NCBI GenBank assembly: GCA_964643355.1
Contig: CAZXPW010000002.1
Coordinates: 79,556-143,555 of the forward strand
DNA length: 64,000 nucleotides
Source of the DNA: FEN-1350 sp964643355
GTDB lineage: Bacteria > Planctomycetota > Phycisphaerae > Sedimentisphaerales > Anaerohalosphaeraceae
Direction of reading: 5' to 3'
This document shows positions 26,692-34,083 of the stretch, one piece after another. The notes beneath the pieces were generated by a model that had not been told where the DNA came from, did not search any database, and saw only the letters and a program-made list of their open reading frames with translations. The position numbers were made by a program, and so were the translations under genes. Numbering within the stretch: position 1 is the stretch's first letter; every line of letters begins with the position of its first letter.

Positions 26692-27846
26692 ATGACGCAA
26701 GCATATCGAAATCCGTTAACACAGACACTGGGATTGGTTTTTCAATCCATGAGGGACAAGATGGGAGGGATCTCGTCTTCGGACATTGCGGCATCGCTGG
26801 GCTTGGCGGCGTCGCATTACCGAATGATCGAGGCCGGATCCGCCAATCTTCAACCCTCACGGGCGGTAAAGATTGTGCAGACCTTCGATACCATCGAATT
26901 TGTCCCCCTCTGCCAGATCCTCGTGGCGATCCAGACGATCGATTCGGCTATGGGAACCATGTCCGATATGAAGACAATGGTCGATGTCATAATGGAAATC
27001 CACCCCGCCCTCCGGAGCGTCTTCGAAAAATTCCATCTCCTCTGGGACACCATGGAGAAAGGAACCGTTGCCGAAGTCGCCCGAAAGATCCGCGAACTGG
27101 CAATCGACCGGGAACTCGAAAAATTTCTGACCACCGAACCGATCGCGCTGTCGCCCGAGCAGGTTAACAATTTTATGAGCCCGACCTACCAGCAACCCAT
27201 CTCCGGGCAATTGTATTACAAGATCGGAAATATCCTCCAGGGATTGGCCCCGTTTTATCTCGATACCGTTTTGCAGTTGATCGACAATCTGCGGGATATC
27301 ACGCCCCGTGTGACCCCGGCGGAGTTGGCGCGATGGGAATCGCAGCACAAGAATCGGATTTCCTACATCATCGGGATCGTCCGAAAACCGGAAATCGTCC
27401 TGGATGTGGACACCTTCGATTATTCCTTCCTCTGGCAGGACAACTTTCGCAGGATGTGCATCATTCACCGGGATCCGCCCTCCGCGAAAACCGAGTCCGT
27501 GCAGGACACCATCGCCCAGCGACTACGGCAGCGATATGAGGCCGAACGAGTCAAGTATGAGCGGGAATTGTCGAGTTTCCAGTCCGTTCTTCCGGCAAAA
27601 CTGCTGGTGCGAAGCGGCGCCGAAAAAACTTCCCAAATCGACCAGATTCTGTTGCATCGCGATGTTCGAATGAATAATGTGTGGTTTTATTTCATGACCA
27701 GCGGATATGTCGTGCCCTTTATCGATAACACCTCGCCCCGAATGGACTCGACGGACCCCTTTGGAACCAGCTTGGCGTATGAAGAGACTTGCGAGAAACT
27801 GGGCTTGCTTCGTGAGATTTGCGGAGACATTGGTTTTGAATATTGA
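26692..27846 (+). CDS. XRE-type HTH protein with unknown C-terminal domain (CDPS operon gene 1)
   Basis: 384 residues. The N-terminal ~70 residues look like a Cro/C1-type helix-turn-helix (SSSDIAASLGLAASHYRMIEAGSANLQPSRAVKIVQTF). The remaining ~310 residues are mixed alpha/beta with no motif I recognise; they contain HKNRISYIIGIVRKPEIVLD and a C-terminal stretch NNVWFYFMTSGYVVPFID. AAGGA lies 4 bases before the ATG. Its stop overlaps the presumed TTG start of the CDPS gene, so the two proteins are made together. It may regulate the operon by binding the palindrome upstream, or use the C-terminal domain to sense or modify the cyclodipeptide; both are inference. A pure transcription factor of this size would be unusual. 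Confidence 0.7.
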   Translation: MTQAYRNPLTQTLGLVFQSMRDKMGGISSSDIAASLGLAASHYRMIEAGSANLQPSRAVKIVQTFDTIEFVPLCQILVAIQTIDSAMGTMSDMKTMVDVIMEIHPALRSVFEKFHLLWDTMEKGTVAEVARKIRELAIDRELEKFLTTEPIALSPEQVNNFMSPTYQQPISGQLYYKIGNILQGLAPFYLDTVLQLIDNLRDITPRVTPAELARWESQHKNRISYIIGIVRKPEIVLDVDTFDYSFLWQDNFRRMCIIHRDPPSAKTESVQDTIAQRLRQRYEAERVKYERELSSFQSVLPAKLLVRSGAEKTSQIDQILLHRDVRMNNVWFYFMTSGYVVPFIDNTSPRMDSTDPFGTSLAYEETCEKLGLLREICGDIGFEY

Positions 27847-28546
27847 CAAACCCAACAAGAATCGTGTTCAGGTCGGTCCGATCACGCCCCGGATCCCGTT
27901 GGATCAGGTCCTTGCGCGGGGCCGATGTTATATGGGTATCAGCTTGGACAATCCCGTGTTTCGGGGTCGGACGCTGACGGACCTGGTCCGGTGGGCGGTC
28001 GATCATTTTGACCGGTGCCAGGTCATCATCGGAGATACTCTTCGTCGGCACAACGAACAAATCCTGCGGGGACTCCAGGGATCCCAAGCCATCGAGGCCG
28101 CTCGTGAAGTGGGAGATTCGTTCCTCCGGGAACATCGGGACCTTTTCGCGTCCCTCGACGGCCGCCTTGGCATCATCCGCTGGGACGAATGTTTGAGCTG
28201 GCCGGAATATCGCACGGATCGCAAAACCGTCGATTCCCTCTATGCCGGAGAGCCCGATTTCCGATCCGCGGTTCAGCGAGACGCTTTCGCTTTTGTCAAA
28301 CGGTTGAAAAAACGCCAGTCCAAACTTGCCGTTTCCGACGAACAGGCCATCGAGTTGTCCAGTCAATACCTCCTCGAAGAGATTTCGGTCTTCAGCGCAT
28401 TGTCCAGCCGGTCGTGGAGCGTGGAACTGTATCCCGGTCCGGAACTGGAAGTGTTAGTCAAGATCGCGTCGGGGGCGTTTGCCGAAATTCCGCAGGGATT
28501 GCGGCAGCGGGTGAATGTCGAACTCAAATGGATCGCGGAGACATGA
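27836..28546 (+). CDS. tRNA-dependent cyclodipeptide synthase (CDPS)
   Basis: Enzyme that diverts two aminoacyl-tRNAs to make a 2,5-diketopiperazine; fold derived from class I aminoacyl-tRNA synthetases. Starting at TTG 27836 (GGAG 9 bases upstream), the 236-residue protein matches the family throughout: YMGISLDNPVF with the covalent-intermediate serine S36, LVRWAVDHFDRCQVIIGD, WDECLSWPEYR, and YLLEEISVF giving Y178 and E182. From memory of AlbC (S37, Y178, E182) these fall at almost identical positions. The pocket positions read N39 (AlbC N40) and Y199-P200 (AlbC 202-203), mixing features of the NYQ and XYP subfamilies. The start is uncertain, since no ATG precedes the catalytic serine except far upstream inside gene 1. 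Amino-acid specificity cannot be read with confidence. Confidence 0.88.
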   Translation: MNIDKPNKNRVQVGPITPRIPLDQVLARGRCYMGISLDNPVFRGRTLTDLVRWAVDHFDRCQVIIGDTLRRHNEQILRGLQGSQAIEAAREVGDSFLREHRDLFASLDGRLGIIRWDECLSWPEYRTDRKTVDSLYAGEPDFRSAVQRDAFAFVKRLKKRQSKLAVSDEQAIELSSQYLLEEISVFSALSSRSWSVELYPGPELEVLVKIASGAFAEIPQGLRQRVNVELKWIAET

Positions 28547-28550
28547 CCGA

Positions 28551-30053
28551 ATGGTCGGCCAGGTTACGGTTGCGGCGTTGGGCGTTTCCTTCGTGATCTA
28601 TCTGGGGGTGGGATATTTCCTGGGCCGGAAAACTCGGGGGATCGCCGATCTGCTTCCGCTGGATTTTGGCCGTCAGGCCCGCGTGGCAAGCTCCGCCGAA
28701 TTTTCCGCCAGCACCGTCGCGACCACCATCTCCCTGGCCACGGTCGTCTTGGCCTTCTTCGAAATGGCCGAGTCCTTCGGCGTGTGGTTGTTCTGGACCG
28801 TGGCGACAACCTCGCTGGGGTTGCTGGTGGTTCGGGTATTCGCCCGCCGAATCTGGAGGCGGATGGAGGCCTACGATCATCGGCCGTCTCTGCATGAATT
28901 TCTCGGAGCCGAATACAATAGCGAAGCGCTGTCCTATGTCAGCGCCGCCTGTACCAGCATGGGCTTTCTGGCTGCATTCGCCGTGGAGCTGACCGTCGGC
29001 TCAAAATTTTTCGGTTGGCTGGTCCCCGGGATCCCGACTTGGATCGTCGTGCTGGTGTTGTCCGTCGTGTCCTTTGTATACACCGCCATGGGCGGTTTTC
29101 GCGCCGTGATTATTACGGACCGAATCCAGATGGTCTCCATCTGGTTGTTGTTGCTGGCCATGCCCGTCTTTTATATCCTGTATGTCGCAAGCCACGGGGG
29201 ATTGGCGGAAAATTTCGCCAGGGTGCCTTCGGAAGTCTGGTCGTTTTCGGCGCGCGATGGGTTGTGGTCTTTCCTGCTTGGTATTGTCATAATCAATGTT
29301 CCGACCTTTCTGTCGGATATGAGCGTCTGGCAACGAATCGCCGGGGCCCAGAAAGATCAGACGGTCATCGGGGGTCTCTGGGCCAGCATCCTCGGCTCGG
29401 CTGCTACCTGGACCGTATTTGTTCTTCTGGCCTGTTCGGCGTTTCTGATCGTGCCGAATCCCGGCAATCGTCTTCTGCTGGTCAGCGTGCTGGAGGCCAT
29501 CGGACAATATGACGGGATTCTGGGAAACTTGATTTTGTTTTGCATCGTTTTGGGGTTGTACGGAGCGATGCTTTCAACGGCCTCGACGCAATTAATCGCC
29601 GTTTCTCATTCGCTTTACGAAGACCTCTTTTGCCGACGCAGAGGCCGCGCGCTCAAAGATCGCCTCGGATCCGCCCGGGAACTGAGAATTTCGCGAACGA
29701 TCCTGATTGGTTCGGCCGTCATTTCCATGCTGCTGGTGGTATTGCTGTCACGGGTTGGTTTCGGAATTTCCGATCTGGTGTTCGCTATTTATGGCGCGCA
29801 GGTGGGACTGTGTCCCCTGGCGATCTGCGCCTTATTGCTGGATCGGCGACAACTCAAGGGTATGTCCGACTGGGCGGCCTCGGCCCTGACGGCCGGTTTT
29901 GTCATGGGCTGGGGCAGTGCCTTGTTCGGTCGCTTGATGAATCATACGCAGATGGTGTATCTGGCGCCCGCATTCAGTTTGCTGACCTCCGCGGGATTGC
30001 TGGGAATCGGCTTTTTTGTCAGCAGTGGGCTTCGCAAAGACCCTGTCCCATGA
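28551..30053 (+). CDS. Sodium:solute symporter family carrier (CDPS operon gene 3)
   Basis: 500 residues with about 13 hydrophobic helices, beginning VTVAALGVSFVIYLGVGYFLG. The family-typical region FSASTVATTISLATVVLAF after helix 1 corresponds to the unwound-helix Na+/substrate site of SSS transporters (LeuT fold), and TAMGGFRAVIITDRIQMV matches the conserved SSS signature (GGxxAVxxTDxxQ). ATG 28551 is chosen because the first membrane helix follows directly and GGAG lies 10 bases upstream; a start at 28515 would overlap the CDPS gene. SSS proteins are usually importers, so a link to export of the dipeptide is not obvious; it could instead take up a cyclodipeptide or precursor. Its stop overlaps the next gene by ATGA. 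Confidence 0.85.
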   Translation: MVGQVTVAALGVSFVIYLGVGYFLGRKTRGIADLLPLDFGRQARVASSAEFSASTVATTISLATVVLAFFEMAESFGVWLFWTVATTSLGLLVVRVFARRIWRRMEAYDHRPSLHEFLGAEYNSEALSYVSAACTSMGFLAAFAVELTVGSKFFGWLVPGIPTWIVVLVLSVVSFVYTAMGGFRAVIITDRIQMVSIWLLLLAMPVFYILYVASHGGLAENFARVPSEVWSFSARDGLWSFLLGIVIINVPTFLSDMSVWQRIAGAQKDQTVIGGLWASILGSAATWTVFVLLACSAFLIVPNPGNRLLLVSVLEAIGQYDGILGNLILFCIVLGLYGAMLSTASTQLIAVSHSLYEDLFCRRRGRALKDRLGSARELRISRTILIGSAVISMLLVVLLSRVGFGISDLVFAIYGAQVGLCPLAICALLLDRRQLKGMSDWAASALTAGFVMGWGSALFGRLMNHTQMVYLAPAFSLLTSAGLLGIGFFVSSGLRKDPVP

Positions 30054-30514
30054 TCTGGATCCTTCTCAAATCCATAATCAAGGCCCGCAAGGCCGGCCTA
30101 ATGCGACTTCGTCCAGCCAGCCAACCAACTCGATTGGATTGCCTGGCCGCGGCCTGCGCTAAATGCTGCAATACCCTTGGCTCTCCACGGGTCACGGATT
30201 CAGAAGCGCAACAGATCGGAGATGAGCATCTTTGTCGGATCCGGGATGCAATTTTTACAAAGTCCCACAATGGAGCATGTTCGCTTCTCAAAGATGGATT
30301 ATGCGGTATATATCTCCATCGCCCCAGCGGCTGTCGCGAATATCCCTGGTATAACATCCGCGGACAACTCTATTACGACAGCGGATGTCCGGGGATCAAG
30401 CACGATTTTGACCAAAGACCTCTTGTGGATTCCATTCAGCCATGGGAAAATTTTTTCCCGCGGACGGGTCTGATCGGCCGGTGGATAGTATCCAGAATTT
30501 GCTTTTCCCGATGA
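30050..30514 (+). CDS. YkgJ-type CxxCxxCC cysteine-cluster protein (CDPS operon gene 4)
   Basis: 154 residues with the YkgJ/UPF0153 pattern: CLAAACAKCC near residues 32-41, then ACSLLKDGLCGIYLHRPSGCREYPW, and a final Cys in SGCPGI. Such clusters are thought to bind zinc or an Fe-S centre; functions are mostly unknown, though relatives include the flagellin methylase FliB-like proteins. Translation is coupled to the symporter by an ATGA overlap, which argues it belongs to the CDPS operon. It could modify the cyclodipeptide or maintain a metal site; neither is shown. Confidence 0.8.
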   Translation: MIWILLKSIIKARKAGLMRLRPASQPTRLDCLAAACAKCCNTLGSPRVTDSEAQQIGDEHLCRIRDAIFTKSHNGACSLLKDGLCGIYLHRPSGCREYPWYNIRGQLYYDSGCPGIKHDFDQRPLVDSIQPWENFFPRTGLIGRWIVSRICFSR

Positions 30515-30609
30515 TTTTATCTGTTTGAAACCTCAATATCGCCGTTTCTACGCTGAAAAGGGCGCAGTTCCGTAAAAATTTATTTTTTTGCAGAACATTA
30601 AAAATCGTA

Positions 30610-30638
30610 TTGCATTATGTAATGATGTGTGTTATTAT
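30610..30638 (+). promoter_or_regulatory. Promoter P1 of the candidate small RNA
   Basis: TTGCAT (30610-30615), a 17-base spacer, TATTAT (30633-30638). It would give a transcript starting near 30645 and ending at the hairpin 30849-30883, about 240 nt with no convincing coding frame. A second box, TGAACA-18-TATAAT (30751-30780), would give the shorter ~97-nt form. Confidence 0.45.
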
Positions 30639-30786
30639 ATATTTAAGAGGATAAAAAGACGGTAGATCTTTCCCATTTTAACAAGGTTCTATTTCCCGCA
30701 TAACCCCTATCTTTACATGAGGGAATGGCTTAAAAAATCCGGAAAAATACTGAACAACTTTCCGGAAAACTCCGTATAATATAATG

Positions 30787-30883
30787 TAGTGGTTATCAAT
30801 ATCGCCCTCCTCCTTTTAAGTCTAGGTTGAAAGACCTAGGAACCGGAAGCAGAGCGGCTCCTCCTCCGCTCTGCTTTATTTTT
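30787..30883 (+). ncRNA. Candidate small regulatory RNA with anti-Shine-Dalgarno loops
   Basis: Free-standing ~97-nt element between the CDPS operon and the next gene. From 5' to 3': GGTT (30791-30794) that can pair with AACC (30841-30844); a single-stranded CCCTCCTCCTTTT (30805-30817); a small hairpin CTAGGT/ACCTAG (30822-30839); then a terminator hairpin whose loop is CTCCTCCT. The two C/U-rich segments are complementary to Shine-Dalgarno sequences, a layout known from sRNAs that block translation. No member of a named RNA family is recognised. It has its own promoters and an intrinsic terminator and no open frame, so a regulatory RNA is the simplest reading; a long 5' leader is excluded by the terminator. 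Confidence 0.5.
30849..30883 (+). terminator. Intrinsic terminator of the candidate sRNA
   Basis: 9-bp perfect stem GCAGAGCGG/CCGCTCTGC with an 8-base CTCCTCCT loop, followed by TTTATTTTT. Strong rho-independent terminator on the plus strand. Confidence 0.85.
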
Positions 30884-31214
30884 GCGCTTTGTGGTGCCGG
30901 TTCAACCCGGTTCTACCTTCCGATAATAACCCATCAACCGAATAAAAAAACGAGCCGACGATACGCCGGATTCCGATAATCCCATACACGACAATTCTGA
31001 TACCGGGTCGCTTATGGGGACCTGTCAACAAAAATTTTCTCTGAAACAAAAAAATCCTTCTTTCCTTCGAAACTTCAGGTCCGATAGTTATTCTATCGGC
31101 AAAAAAAATATCTCCGTTTTTTCCACCTGAACGGAAGATTTCGTACACTTTAGCAGGGACGGAAAAAAATCCGGAAAGTTTTTGAATGCATTTCCCGAAC
31201 TTGGCCGACAGATA

Positions 31215-31223
31215 TGATATAAT
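31215..31223 (+). promoter_or_regulatory. Extended -10 promoter for the gene at 31270
   Basis: TGATATAAT combines the extended TGn element with a perfect TATAAT (31218-31223); no good -35. It lies inside the longest open frame, which rules out starts upstream of it and supports GTG 31270. Confidence 0.5.
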
Positions 31224-31269
31224 GGAATTGAAATATGTGCGGAACGGGCGGGATGACGAAAGGGCAACC

Positions 31270-31821
31270 GTGAAGAATCAGAATCGGGCATTTAAGGTAT
31301 GGATGTCGCTGGTGGCGTCGATGACGCTGGGCGCAGTGGTGTTGATGGCCGTGGATCGCAAAACGGTCAGCGACGGCGCGTTTAGTCTGGCCGGTTATGT
31401 CCAGTTAAGTCCCGTGGAAAAGATCGTTCTGGACAGTATTAATGGGGATCCCGGAAGCTGGAATCGAGTTCAGGTGTTCTTCAGCGGGACCAGCACCAGT
31501 CATACCGATAAGATTCTGCAGAAATTCACCAGTTCCGACGGCGTACAGTTCCATTTCATCGTATGCAACGGCGTCGGGACAGACAACGAAGGCAATCCAA
31601 TCGCCGACGGCCAGATCGAATACACCTCCCAGTGGGTTCAGCAGAAGCCCTGTCTTGGGACACAGGATGCGACGATCCGTATCTGCGTGGTATCCGACGG
31701 GATCGTCACCGTTCCCACCGACAGCCAGATCAAACGGGTGGCGACACTGGTACGGCTCTTTAACCAGCGGTTGGGGATTCCTTCCAAGAATATCTCATTT
31801 CCCGCCAATTGGCAAATGTAA
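31270..31821 (+). CDS. Membrane-anchored protein resembling a degenerate Amidase_2/PGRP domain
   Basis: 183 residues starting at GTG 31270 (AAGGG 5 bases upstream). A membrane helix (VWMSLVASMTLGAVVLMAV) follows a short basic N-terminus. The C-terminal ~130 residues follow the order seen in N-acetylmuramoyl-L-alanine amidases: a SHTDK segment, FHFIVCNGVGTDNEGNPIAD, an aromatic SQWVQQKPCLGTQDATIRICVVSDG, and a terminal helix IKRVATLVRLFNQRLGIPSKNI. The usual zinc ligands (His, His, Cys/Asp) are not all evident, so catalytic activity is doubtful. Family assignment is inference; it may bind muropeptides. It is followed by a strong terminator, so it is a single-gene unit. Confidence 0.55.
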   Translation: MKNQNRAFKVWMSLVASMTLGAVVLMAVDRKTVSDGAFSLAGYVQLSPVEKIVLDSINGDPGSWNRVQVFFSGTSTSHTDKILQKFTSSDGVQFHFIVCNGVGTDNEGNPIADGQIEYTSQWVQQKPCLGTQDATIRICVVSDGIVTVPTDSQIKRVATLVRLFNQRLGIPSKNISFPANWQM

Positions 31822-31844
31822 GATTTCCACAGGGAATCGTTTCC

Positions 31845-31867
31845 AACCCGGCCAAGGCCGGGTTTTT
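31845..31867 (+). terminator. Intrinsic terminator after the amidase-like gene
   Basis: AACCCGGC/GCCGGGTT stem with a CAAG loop, running into TTTTT, 24 bases after the stop codon. It separates this gene from the convergent PEP carboxykinase gene. Confidence 0.85.
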
Positions 31868-31914
31868 CATGCGCATCAACAACCGCCCTCAATCCCAACG
31901 ACGGCTTGGATGAT

Positions 31915-33888
31915 TCAGCGGGTTTTGAATACGAAACGGCCCGGATCCGCCAGAACCGTCGGAGAAATGATATCACCGAAACGGGTCTGGGCGTCTTTGA
32001 GCCGTTGGCGAACCTTCGCAAAAGTATCAAACACAATCGCGGGCGTGTCATCGACCTTGGTTCGATAGATCGCCTCGACGCGGTCGAACTTGGCCAAGAG
32101 ATTGGGCACGCGAATGCTGAAGGCCATGATATATTGTTCTTCGGTGTAGGTTTTATCGAGTTTGGCCTTAAACAACGGGGCGATATCCTTATACAAGGGG
32201 ATATACCCCGTAGGCGTCTTGATGGCATCGACATCGCCATTGGTCCGCAGTTCGGCCCAGAGCAGCCAGATCATCTTATCGAGGATGCCATTGAGGTACT
32301 TCCCGTTTTGATCGCGTAAAAAGTAGTTCACCGAAAAGATCGCCGGCGGTTTGTCGACGCCCTTGGCGAAATCAAGGTTGTTTTGGATATAACGACCCAG
32401 CGGAATCGAGACAAAGTCCTGATTACTCATGATGTTGAAAGTCCGGACTCCGGCCTGTCCGATGGTGGCGGCGGTGGTTTCCGATTCCAGCGAGGCGCCC
32501 TTGGTGATGATGCCTTCGGTCCAGTCGAACGCCTGTTCGACCGGGACGAGAGTATCGCTGTCGCGGCCTCCGTAGATGATCGCTCCCAGCGGCACCCCAT
32601 CCGGATTGTCGGCCTCGGGATCGCGATTCGGCAGGGCCGAAATGCTGACGGTGTATCGGGCGTTCTTATGCGAGGGGGGGATGGGCTTTCCGTCGGAACC
32701 AAGCTTGCCTTTGAACCATTGCCCCTGGAAGTTGACGCCGTTTTCGGGAAGCTCGGAACCCATACCCGTCCAGTAGGGCTTGCCGTCGGCGATCAGGACA
32801 TTTCCATAGATGACCTCGCCGGGGGTGGTGATGGCATGATAGATGGAGGGATCATCCTTGGGATTGACATCCTCGATAATGCCAAAGATTCCGCGTTCGA
32901 CATTGGCCGTGAACATCTTTCCGTTTCGTTTGCGGAGATAGGCGATATCGTCGCCGATAATGGTCTGGCCAGGGAGCATCGCCGTAGAGGTCTTCCCGCA
33001 AGCGGAAGGGAATGCACCGTTGAAGTAGGTCACCCGATCCCCGGGGCCGTGCACTCCCATGATGAACATGTGTTCGGCAAGCCAGCCCTCCTTGTCGGCC
33101 TTTTGAATGGCCAACCGAAGGGCCAGCTTTTTGAGTCCGACGGTATTGCCGGCATATTGCGTATTGACGGAATAGACCGTGTCGTCTTCGAGATCGATAT
33201 AGATGCGTTTTTTCTCGAAGTTCTTGCTGACCTCGTTGACCAACTCGCCCTGCGAATGGAAAAATTTGAAAAATTCGTCACCGGACACTTTTTTGAACTG
33301 CTCATATCCGGGTCGGTAGAGGATATATTCGCTGTGGACAACATAGGGACTATCTGTGATCTGGACACAGGAGATGGAAAATTCAGACCCCGTCGGACAC
33401 AGACACAAAAAGCACACTATCATCTCACGGTCAACCATGGAGTCTTTGAGAAGCGCTCGGACTTCGGCAAGGCCGCTCTTTTTGTCCGTAGAATTCAGAC
33501 TTGCCCCAAGGGTCATTCCTTCGGGTAACAAGTACCTGGTGACTTCCTTATCGCGGCCCTGGTCGTTGACTCCGTCAAAATGGTAGGTGTGGCCGGGCGT
33601 GGACAGAGGGTGCTCGCCGTTTCCATTGAAGGCCATTTGTCGGATACGATTTCTGTCTTCCAGTGAATCCGAACAGATATACACCGACTTGGGATTGGCC
33701 AAATCGATGGCATCGGCCACAAATGCGTGTAAGTCGGCATTCGGGATGGCCATCAGACGCTGAAAGCTTTCGCCGGATACACGCCTTTTCAGGATTTTCT
33801 GCACTCTGTCCACACTGTCACCTGCCTTTAGTTCCTGGATGCTCTGGGAATTCACAGACACAAAATCCGGCCGATTGTAAAACCTCAC
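31915..33888 (-). CDS. pckG: Phosphoenolpyruvate carboxykinase (GTP)
   Basis: Gluconeogenic enzyme converting oxaloacetate and GTP to phosphoenolpyruvate, in the cytoplasm. Seen: the GTP-class kinase motif FPSACGKTSTAM with the P-loop and active-site C297 (residues 293-304), TIIGDDIAYLR (metal site), GYLRIT-free PEPCK core, GVPLGAIIYGGRDSDT (GTP-class block), and the C-terminal NYFLRD. Length 657 at most. The longest frame starts with GTG 33888 but has no ribosome site, and a TTGACA-16-TACAAT pair overlaps it; a GTG at 33813 preceded by AGGTG is an equally good start. Runs alone and is read convergently with the upstream terminator. Confidence 0.9.
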   Translation of the reverse strand: MRFYNRPDFVSVNSQSIQELKAGDSVDRVQKILKRRVSGESFQRLMAIPNADLHAFVADAIDLANPKSVYICSDSLEDRNRIRQMAFNGNGEHPLSTPGHTYHFDGVNDQGRDKEVTRYLLPEGMTLGASLNSTDKKSGLAEVRALLKDSMVDREMIVCFLCLCPTGSEFSISCVQITDSPYVVHSEYILYRPGYEQFKKVSGDEFFKFFHSQGELVNEVSKNFEKKRIYIDLEDDTVYSVNTQYAGNTVGLKKLALRLAIQKADKEGWLAEHMFIMGVHGPGDRVTYFNGAFPSACGKTSTAMLPGQTIIGDDIAYLRKRNGKMFTANVERGIFGIIEDVNPKDDPSIYHAITTPGEVIYGNVLIADGKPYWTGMGSELPENGVNFQGQWFKGKLGSDGKPIPPSHKNARYTVSISALPNRDPEADNPDGVPLGAIIYGGRDSDTLVPVEQAFDWTEGIITKGASLESETTAATIGQAGVRTFNIMSNQDFVSIPLGRYIQNNLDFAKGVDKPPAIFSVNYFLRDQNGKYLNGILDKMIWLLWAELRTNGDVDAIKTPTGYIPLYKDIAPLFKAKLDKTYTEEQYIMAFSIRVPNLLAKFDRVEAIYRTKVDDTPAIVFDTFAKVRQRLKDAQTRFGDIISPTVLADPGRFVFKTR

Positions 33889-34083
33889 ATAGACTTGTCA
33901 ACACAATTTTGCCAGTTTTGATTGTCGATGGATCATTTTCCGCATTTTTACCATTGAAAACCCTGGTTGTGAAGGGGGGCCTCCAAGCGAACTGCTGATT
34001 CTGAGCCCTTGAGCAAATCGGCCGGGGGAAGTATCATGTCTTGAAATGTCCCTGTTATCCAAATGAGACAGAAAGGATTCGAT

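Larger units (their letters stand above)
30738..31177. repeat. Three copies of a TCCGGAAA motif in the AT-rich gap
   Basis: A/T-flanked TCCGGAAA occurs at 30738-30745 and 30761-30768 (23 bases apart, around the second sRNA promoter), and at 31170-31177, about 40 bases upstream of the -10 box for the gene at 31270. It may be an operator shared by the sRNA and that gene. Apart from these sites and the sRNA, the 30515-31269 stretch holds nothing further that can be supported; two small minus-strand frames there look accidental. Confidence 0.35.

Noticed and set aside
31081..31099. Hairpin CCGATAG/CTATCGG
   Set aside because: Followed by an A run on the plus strand and preceded by T on the minus; not a terminator in either direction.
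30876..31148. 90-residue minus-strand frame
   Set aside because: No ribosome site, no family, and it overlaps the terminator and promoters of the opposite strand.
32383..33528. 381-residue plus-strand frame
   Set aside because: Antisense to pckG; the carboxykinase motif frame is unambiguous.
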